DNA from: Solen grandis | Lineage: Eukaryota; Mollusca; Bivalvia; Adapedonta; Solenidae | Assembly: GCA_021229015.1 (NCBI GenBank) | Contig: CM037791.1 | Location: forward strand, 1,780,103-1,844,102 | Length of the DNA: 64,000 nt | Direction of reading: 5' to 3' | Shown here: positions 56,693 to 64,000 of the stretch, one piece after another | Layout of the letters: each line of letters starts with the position of its first letter | Numbering within the stretch: the first letter of the stretch is position 1 | Notes under the pieces: generated by a model | Told to the model about the DNA's origin: nothing | What the model saw: the letters and a program-made list of their open reading frames with translations, nothing else | The model's database searches: none | Position numbers and translations under genes: made by a program

Positions 56693-57869
56693 CCATGATG
56701 GCCCTGAATCACTCACCTGATTATAAATGAGCAACATATGTTGGATTTTTCATGTGGACCTACTTTTTAACCCCACATGACCCAACTTCGAACTTGTCCA
56801 AGATATTATGGAAACAGACATTCCGACCAAGTTTCTTGAAGATATGGCCATAAATGTGGCCTCTAGAGTGTTAACAAGGTTTTTATAAGATTTGACCTCT
56901 TGACCTACTTTTTGACCCCACATGTCACAAATTCGATCTTATCCAAGATTTTATCCAAAAAAACATTCTGACAAAGTTTCATGAAGATTGGGCAAAAAAT
57001 GTGGCCTCTAGAGTATTAACAAGGTTTTTCTAAGATTTGACCTTGTGACCTACTTTTTGACCCCACATGTCCCAAAATCAAACTTGTCCACATTCTGACC
57101 ATGTTTCATTAAGATCGAGCCAAAAATGTGGCCTCTAGAGTATAAACAAGGTTTTTTAAGATTTGACCTTGACCCTTTATTTTGACCCCACATGACCCAA
57201 AGTCGAACTTGTCCAAGATCTTATGGAAAAATACATTCTGACCAAGTTTCATGAAGATTGGGCCAAAAATGTGTCCTCTAGAGTGTTAACAAGGTTTTAC
57301 TAAGATTTGACCTTGTGACCTACTTTCTGACCGCACATGACACAATTTCGAACTTGTCCAAGATTTTATGGAAACAAACATTCTGAACAAGTTTCATGAA
57401 GATTGGGCCAAAAATGTGGCCTCTAGAGTGTTAACAAGGTTTTTCAAAGATTTGACCTCCTGACCTACTTTTTGACCCACATGACCCAAAGTAGAACTTG
57501 TCCAAGATTTTATGGAAAAAACATTCTGACCAAGTTCCATGAAGATTGGGCCAAAATGTGGCCTCTAGAGTGTTAACAAGGTTTTACTAAGATTTGACCT
57601 CTTGACCTACTTTTTGACCCCACATGACCCAAAGTAAAACTTGTCCAAGATTTTATGGAAACAAACATTCTGACCAAGTTTCATGAAGATTGGGCCAAAT
57701 ATGTGGCCTTTAGAGTGTTAACAAGGTTTTTATAAGATTTGACCTCGTGACCTACTTTTTGACCTCACATGACCCAATTTCGAACTTGTCCAAGATTTTA
57801 TAGAGACAAACATTCTGACCAAGTTTCATGAAGATTGGCTTAAAAATATGGCCTCTAGAGTGTTAACAA
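56693..57869 (+). mobile_element. Helentron-like element, GGGCC family, 145 bp core, no right end
   Basis: It starts AACAAGAGGGCCatgatGGCCC then TCACTCACCTGA. Eight core units start with GACCTACTTTTTGACCCC at 56757, 56902, 57047, 57171, 57317, 57462, 57604 and 57748 (period near 145). Each contains ATTCTGACCAAGTTTCATGA and GTGGCCTCTAGAGTGTTAAC, plus a TGACCTnnTGACCT pair in most. The array stops at 57870, and the next element starts 18 bp later. No GAC microsatellite or hairpin is found, so the right end has been lost or replaced. Confidence 0.78.
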
Positions 57870-57887
57870 GCCAAATAAATATACTGA

Positions 57888-58409
57888 AACAAGAGGGTCA
57901 TGATAACCCATGTTCGTTCGCCTGAGTATAGGGTTACCCAAGGAACATCAGTCTGTATTAAAACATTTTGAAATCTGGCCAGTAGTTTTGAAGGAGATGT
58001 TGTTTAAAGATTTCACTATATACATATAAGGCAAATTAGCCCCGCCCCTTGAGGCCATGATTTTTTCCCGATCGGAATAATTTTAGCAATCTTGGTCGAG
58101 AGTTACCCAAGGAACATCTGTACCAAAATATTTTTATATCTGGCCAATACTTTTGAAGGAGATGATTTTTAAAGTTTTCATATTTTTTTCTTTCCGTTGC
58201 CATGGTAACCAGAGTTCCATATGGATCAAGTTTATTTTAGCAACTTTTGTGAAGGTTCACTCAAAGAACATTTCTGCCAAGTTTAATCAAATTCTGTCCA
58301 GTAGTATCAGAGGAGATGTCGTTTAAAATAAATTGTTGACAATGGACGACGACTGACACAAGGCAATCACAAAAGCTCACCTTGAGCACTTCGTGCTTAA
58401 GTGAGCTAA
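57888..58409 (+). mobile_element. Short Helentron-like element, GGGCC family, both ends
   Basis: AACAAGAGGGTCATGATAAC (left hairpin mutated) and TTCGCCTGAG lead in. About one and a half core units of the 33289 type follow, including GTTGCCATGGTAAC at 58196. GACAATGGACGACGACTGAC is a minimal microsatellite. The hairpin AGCTCACCTTGAGCAC-ttc-GTGCTTAAGTGAGCT comes last. The next element begins two to three bases further on. Confidence 0.78.
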
Positions 58410-58411
58410 TA

Positions 58412-59345
58412 AACAAGAGGGCCCTGAATCCCTCACCTGAGAAACATTGCCTTCATTGCATTTTATAGTATTATGAGTCATACTAAATAAATAATCCATG
58501 AAGATTTACAGCAAGATCTTCTAAATTCCACACAAAAACTACCTGCCATCCAAAATTTGAAGGTCACAGCTTTAATAAGACAATTTTGACACCAGGGCCA
58601 TGATTTGATCAGACTTGGTTGAGGTCCACTAGTAAACATCTTAACTCAAGGCCTTGTTTCAATTTTGGGTTTAAAAAATCAAGTGACCACTAGGGTGGGG
58701 CAATTTTGCACCCAGGGCCATAATTTGAACAAACTTCTTAGAGGTTCACTAAGCAATGTTACACACCAAATATCTAAACTCTAGGCCTAGTGGTTTCTTT
58801 TCTACTTTTCATATACAATCAAGTCTGTGTAAAATCATGTGATCCCTAAGGTGGGGCCAATTTTGACTCCAGGGCCATGATTTGAACAAACTGGGTAGAA
58901 GTCTACTAGGCCATGTTACAAACCAAATATATTAACTCCAGGCCTTGTGGTTTCTGACAAGAAGATTTTTCTAGTTTTTCCTATGTAGGTCTATGTATAA
59001 TCAAAAGACCCCTGGGGCGGAGCCAATTTTGACCCCTTTTGAACAACCTTGGTAGAGGTCCATAAGACAATGTGACATATCAGATATCTAAGCTCTAGGC
59101 ACTGGGGTTTCAGAGAAGAAATTTTCAAAGTTTCAATTTAAAAATCTATTTTTAGCTCCTGTGACCCAGATATGGACTGGAACCATTTGAACAACTTTGG
59201 TAGAGCTTCACCCAAGGAACATTCCTGCAGTTTTATCGAAATTGGCCCAGTGGTTATGGAGGAGATGTCGTTTAAAGAAAACTGTTGACGCCGGATGAAC
59301 GCATGTTAGACAAAAGGAGTACGTTGTGCTCAGGTGAGCTAAAAA
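58412..59345 (+). mobile_element. Helentron-like element, GGGCC family, defective right hairpin
   Basis: The left end is AACAAGAGGGCCCTGAATCC with part of the hairpin missing. The core is of the 32435 type (CAATTTTGACCCCAGGGCCA-like words near 58590, 58700, 58858 and 59025). At the right end only GTACGTTGTGCTCAGGTGAG then CTAAAAAG remains: the first hairpin arm present in 36295-36330 is deleted. Confidence 0.75.
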
Positions 59346-59439
59346 GAAACACCCCTTTTCATTTTTTATTCATGTCATGGCTATTGTCCATACAGCTAGA
59401 AATTTCAACACATATAAACTCAATCCTTTGATACAATTA

Positions 59440-60109
59440 AACAAGAGGCCCATGATGGCCCTAAATCGCTCACCTGAGATAAATAGGTTGACCCAAGGAA
59501 CATCTGTACCAATTTATTTTAAAATCTGGCCAGTAGTTTTGAAGAAGATGATTTTTAAAGTTTTCATATTTTTTTTCTTTTTGTTGCCATGGCAACCAGA
59601 GTTCTACATGGATCAAGTTTATTTTAGCAACTTTTGTGAAGGTTGACCCAAGGAACATTCCTGACAAGTTTAATCAAATTCTGTCCAGTGGTTTCAGAGG
59701 AGATGTTGTTTAAAGTTTTCCCTATATACATATAAGGCAAATAAGCCCCGCCCCTGGCGGCCATGTTTTTTTATGGATCGGAATAATTTTAGCACCTTTG
59801 GTAGAGGCTGACCCAAGGAACATCTGTACCAATTTATTTTAAAATCTGGCCAGTAGTTTTGAAGAAGATGATTTTTAAAGTTTTCATTTTTTTTTCTTTG
59901 TGTTGCCATGGCAATCAGAGTTCTACATGGATTAAGTTTATTTTAGCAACTTTTGTGAAGGTTGACCCAAGGATCATCCCTGCCAAGTTTAATCAAATTC
60001 TGTCCGATGGTTTCAGAAGAGATGTTGTTTAAAGGTTTCTCTATATACATATAAGGCAAATAAGCCCCGCCCCTGGCGGCCATGTTTTTTTACGGATCGG
60101 AATAATTTT
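59440..60109 (+). mobile_element. Helentron-like element, 33289 type, interrupted by gap
   Basis: The left end is AACAAGAGGCCCATGATGGC then TCGCTCACCTGAG. More than two core units of the ~309 bp type follow, with GTTGCCATGGCAAC at 59583 and GTTGCCATGGCAAT at 59902. The sequence stops at the N run within a unit. Confidence 0.8.
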
Positions 60110-60209
60110 NNNNNNNNNNNNNNNNNNNNNNNNNNNNNNNNNNNNNNNNNNNNNNNNNNNNNNNNNNNNNNNNNNNNNNNNNNNNNNNNNNNNNNNNNNN
60201 NNNNNNNNN
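60110..60209. other. Assembly gap (100 N)
   Basis: Exactly 100 N inside a tandem core array; the true distance is unknown. Confidence 0.99.
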
Positions 60210-60399
60210 TTGGAGGGATGGTTTCACCTATGTTATGCATAGTAACTTTTGAAACGGGAACCAGGAACTATATTTAGAATTTAGTTGCACATGGTGCAGT
60301 CATGCGTGGTCAAAACAAATTGGTTTCAGGTGAGCACTTATGATCGGGATAATTGTTTGTTTGTTCGGATGTGTTAAATATGAATATGTACACATGCTC

Positions 60400-60628
60400 C
60401 AGCGTACACGATAATTAGCAACGGAATCAAACAAGGTCGCTCAATAAAGTTGATTTTGTGCATAATCTTACGTGCTGGGACTTGGTTTATGTGGTCGCTG
60501 GTCGCATAATAAAAAAGTCGCTTAATGGGATAAATTGATATAGTAAAAACGTTCGGGCGGGATTTATAACGGTCGTTTAATAAAAAAGTCGTTTAATACA
60601 GGTGGTCGCATGTACGATGTTGACTGTA
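60400..60628. mobile_element. Relic of MITE with GGTCGCTTAATA words and TGACTGTA end
   Basis: GTCGCATAATAAAAAAGTCG, GTCGTTTAATAAAAAAGTCG and GTGGTCGCATGT are followed by GTTGACTGTA, the end type seen at 38768. The left end is not recognisable. Confidence 0.4.
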
Positions 60629-60647
60629 ATTAGGTCTAGAATTGTAT

Positions 60648-60870
60648 ATGTTGGGTTTAAAGTCATGTCGCCACTATTTCAGTCATTTGTAGACTATGTC
60701 TACTCGAGACAGATATGGTGCTGCCACTTATGTAGTATTAGGCATATGGCATTATGCCAAACTCAGTCACAATTTCCTGACACCAGTCCAGGAACTATCA
60801 TCATGGCGTTATACGCTGACCACCAAGCAAAGGAGCTATGCTAGTACTTTTTTATGACTTTGGTATATCC
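60648..60870 (-). mobile_element. SINE family C without head
   Basis: TTGGGTTTAAAGTCATGTCG, CGAGACAGATATGGTGCTGC and CGCTGACCACCAAGCAAAGG match the family C body. It stops after TATGACTTTGGTATATCC, just before the tRNA head. Confidence 0.65.
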
Positions 60871-60956
60871 AGGGCTCACCTTTTCGGGCACCAAATGGCA
60901 CATATTTATTAAAAGTGATCCTTAAATTTTGAATTTGGCGTATTTGTCACATGATT

Positions 60957-61706
60957 TTTATACGCCCATCTTAAGATGGGGCGTATTATGTGAACACTCA
61001 CGGCGGGCGGGCGGGTGGGCGGGCAGGCGTGGAACATTTGTTGTCCGGGCTCTAACTTCAATACCGTTTGCCCAATCCTTTTCAAACTTTCCACACATGT
61101 GCATGGCCATAATATCTCGGATGAGTTCGCGTGAATAATTGGCCCTTGACGTACACAAAATACTTGTAATTGTGTTTGTCCGGGCTCTAACTTCAATACC
61201 GTTAGTCCAATCCTTTTCAAACTTTTCACACATGTGCATGGCCATAATATCGCGGATGAGTTCGATATCCAGCATTATCGCGTGAATGACTTAGAAGTTA
61301 TGGCCCTTGATGTACACAAAATACTTGTAATTGTGATTTTGTCCGGGCTCTAACTTCAATACCGTTAGTCCAATCCTTTTCAAACTTTCCACACATGTGC
61401 ATGGCCATAAAATCGCGGATGAGTTCGATATTCAGCATTATTGCGTGAATGACTTTGAAGTTATGGCCCTTGATGTACACAACATACTTGAAAATTTGCT
61501 TGTCCTTAGTCCTTAGACCCTATGAGGTGATCTTGCAGTTAATTAATAGAAATGTATCAACATTTTTTTTTTATGATTAACATCATTAACTAATGGGATT
61601 TTGGAATTATTTTGCTTATTTATGGACAGTAGCTTGTTTCTCTGAGCTATTTCTGAGAGTCCCCATACCATGATGGGCGTATTTTGTGGCAGTCCTGACC
61701 CTTGTT
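60957..61706 (-). mobile_element. Helentron-like element, TACGCCCATC family, both ends
   Basis: Read on the minus strand it starts AACAAGGGTCAGGACTGCCA (61706) and has ATACGCCCATC (about 61682-61672). Three core units follow (plus-strand GTCCGGGCTCTAACTTCAAT at 61043, 61178 and 61341; full period 163). Next comes a GCCC-type microsatellite (plus GCGGGCGGGCGGGTGGGCGG near 61002-61025). It ends in the hairpin ACGCCCCATCTTAAGATGGGCGT (60960-60984) and TATAA. GATGGGCGTAT complements the left word over 11 bp. Minus frames 60909-61480 arise from the units. Confidence 0.8.
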
Positions 61707-62029
61707 ATTTTTGTCAATGTGTAGGGTTTTATCCCATTTAACAATGTATGGAATTTTACACCAGCATGTAGATAAGCATGTTAAGGGAGTGTTTATTTAT
61801 TTATGTAGGTTTACTTCTCATTTCAGAGTGAAATGGTCTATAATTTCCATCATTTAAATAGTTAACTGTAAAGTAAAGCAAGATCACTAGTGAAAAGTCA
61901 ACAGGCAATACAGAACATAGTAACAGCTTGTGCTCAGTATAGGAGTGTGGTCTTATCAGAAATTGCCTTGATGTTGTCACCCTGCGTCCATTGTTGTCCG
62001 TTATGTGTCGTCAACAATTTGTTATACCC

Positions 62030-63435
62030 CCCCGCAACGAAGTTAGGGGGGGGTATACTGGAATCAGGTTGTCCGTCCGTCCGTCCGTCTGTCCGTCCGT
62101 CTGTAGACACAAAATTCTGCGGACTACTCCTCCTAAACTTCTGGAAGGATTTTGATGAAACTTGCTGGCAATGATCCTTAGACATTGTATTAGCGCGTTA
62201 TCTATATAGCATTGAGTTACCTCCCCTATTTACCAAGTTATGCCCCTTTGATGATTTTTGCATTACAAACTTCTGCGGACTACTCCGCCTAAACTACTGG
62301 AAGGATTTTAATGATACTTGCTGTCAATGATCCTTAGACATTGTAGCAGCGCGTTATCTATATAGCATTGAGTTACCTCCCCTATTTACCAAGTTATGCC
62401 CCTTTGATGATTTTTGCATTACAAACTTCTGCGGACTACTCCCTAAACTACTGGAAGGATTTTATGAAACTTGCTGGCAATGATCCTTAGACATTGTAAG
62501 CGCGTTATCTATATACATTTGGTTACCTCCCCTATTTACCAATTTATGCCCCTTTGATGATTTTTGCATTACAAACTTCTGCGGACTACTCCGCCTAAAC
62601 TACTGGAAGGATTTTAATGATACTTGCTGTCAATGATCCTTAGACATTGTATAAGCGCGTTATCTATATATCATTTGAGTTACCTCCCCTATTCACCAAG
62701 TTATGCCCCTTTGATGATTTTTGCATTACAAACTTCTGCGGACTACTCCGCCTAAACTACTGGAAGGATTTTAATGATACTTGCTGTCAATGATCCTTAG
62801 ACATTGTAGCAGCGCGTTATCTATATAGCATTGAGTTACCTCCCCTATTTACCAAGTTATGCCCCTTTGATGATTTTTGCATTACAAACTTCTGCGGACT
62901 ACTCCTTCTAAACTACTGGAAGGATTTTGATGAAACTTACTGGCAATGATCCTTAGACATCTATATAGCATTGAGTTACCTCCCCTATTTTCCAAGTTAT
63001 GCCCCTTTGATGATTTTTGCTTTACAATTTTCTGCAGACTACTCCTCCTAAACTACTGGAGGGATTTCAATGAAACTTGCTGTCATTCAACCTTAGACAT
63101 TGTAGTAGCGCTTTTTCTATATAACATTGGGTTACCCCCCCCCCCCCTCCCCCCTGTTTTAAAGATATGTCCCTTTGATGGTATTTGTTTTACAATTTTC
63201 TTCCATTGATAGATTTCAGTGAATCTTAATGATATTTATCCATAGACATAGGTATATCCATAGGTATGTGTTACAAAGGATCACTAGATTTCCATGTAGT
63301 TGGCACATATGTCCTCTATATACGTATTAAGATGGAGTGTTGTATGCAAGAATTCTGATTTCATGCTCCAAAGCCATGTTTGACAAAAACACTTGCGGGG
63401 GGGTATTAGTAAGCCCTTAGGCGACAGTTCTAGTT
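62030..63435 (-). mobile_element. Helentron-like element, ATACCCCCCCGC family, both ends
   Basis: On the minus strand it starts ACTAGAACTGTCGCCTAAGG and has AATACCCCCCCGCAAG. Core units of about 156 bp follow (plus-strand CTGCGGACTACTCCGCCTAA at 62117, 62273, 62429, 62579, 62736, 62892 and 63032; the last is diverged). Then come a GACGGACGGAC microsatellite (62071-62103) and a hairpin of two C7/G7 arms with TAACTTCGTT loop. TTGCGGGGGGGTAT matches the complement of the left word over 14 bp. Non-coding. Confidence 0.82.
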
Positions 63436-64000
63436 TTAAACAACATTTCCTCTAAAACAACTGGGTAGATATTTCTGAAACTTTGCATGAATGATCCTTG
63501 GGTAAGTACCCTTCACAAAAGTTGCTAAAATAAACTTGATATAAGCAGAACTCTGGTTGCCATGGCAAACAACAGAATTTTACTTTAGAAACATCAAAAA
63601 TCTTCTCCTCTGAAACCAAAGGTCAAAATTTAATTTCCTTTGTTCCTGTGGAACAAATGGTCACCTCATAACTCTCTACCATAGTTGCTAAAAAAAAGTT
63701 GATCCCTTGAAAAAAGAGGCTTCTAGGGGGTCGGCCAATTTCCTTATACATTTATATTGAAAATTTCAAAATTCTTCTTCTATTAAGCCAATGGCCAGAA
63801 TATAATTTCATTTGGCACAAATGGTCATCTCATAACTGTCTTCCATAATTGCTAAAATGTTTGTTGGGTTTTACGATCTTAGACAGCATTTCAGTCATTT
63901 GGAGACCACACCCAGTCACATATCCTGACATTGGTAGGCTCTTTCAAAATGCATCTTCTATGAAGCCAATGGCCAGAATATAATTTCATTTTAAAATAAA
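63436..64000 (-). mobile_element. Core units of a GGGCC-type element, with SINE scrap inside
   Basis: Reverse-oriented words of the 33289 type are visible: CACAAAAGTTGCTAAAATAA, GGTTGCCATGGCAAAC (63555) and ATCTTCTCCTCTGAAACCA. CCAATGGCCAGAATATAATT occurs at about 63788 and 63968. A family C SINE scrap (63858-63938: GTTTGTTGGGTTTTACGATC, AGTCATTTGGAGACCACACC) interrupts the second unit. The element runs off the window. Confidence 0.65.

Overview
The window looks like non-coding DNA from a metazoan nuclear genome, most likely a bivalve mollusc. I infer this from an AT-rich background, dense microsatellites and minisatellites, tRNA-derived SINEs, an animal mariner, an intron-bearing hAT (ZNF862-like) relic, and short elements ending in a GACG-type microsatellite plus a hairpin, a type I associate with bivalve genomes. 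The species cannot be fixed from sequence alone. Three runs of exactly 100 N (1030-1129, 47639-47738, 60110-60209) are assembly gaps. I find no intact protein-coding gene and no convincing exon of an ordinary host gene. Long open frames come from tandem repeats or dead transposases.

Layout. 1-5160: degenerate repeats, a gap, and three tandem-core elements. 5160-10540: mostly unique sequence with SINE copies. 10545-11460 and 14034-14337: two minisatellites (15/45 bp and 26 bp). 15717-17049: a complete but frameshifted mariner with both terminal repeats and its TA duplication. 18273-22000: SINEs, piggyBac-like MITEs and a 45-54 bp minisatellite. 23142-26419: tandem-core elements. 28361-28740: two tRNA-headed SINEs. 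32435-36334: one tandem-core element carrying a second (33289-35869) nested inside it. 37395-46280: MITEs of two TTAA families and two long hairpins. 47069-48190: element, gap and a 41 bp satellite. 49441-50810: hAT/ZNF862-like pseudogene. 51957-53489: hairpin and element. 53903-56252: SINEs and MITEs. 56693-60109: head-to-tail cluster of four elements ending in a gap. 60957-64000: three more elements on the minus strand.

The unifying observation is that at least five families of different sequence obey one structural grammar. They have a left start A(A)C(A/T)AG, usually a small hairpin, and a short word X. Then come tandem core repeats, a GAC-rich microsatellite, and a terminal hairpin whose last arm is the reverse complement of X, followed by A residues. 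This matches what has been described for non-autonomous Helentron-type rolling-circle elements (DINE-1 and oyster pearl-like). The nested copy at 33289 has an unoccupied paralogous site at about 36014-36060, which shows insertion into an A run without target duplication. The core unit of one family carries the perfect 14 bp palindrome GTTGCCATGGCAAC, which is the RFX X-box consensus, in almost every copy. No Rep/helicase, integrase or other autonomous source for these elements is present in the window.
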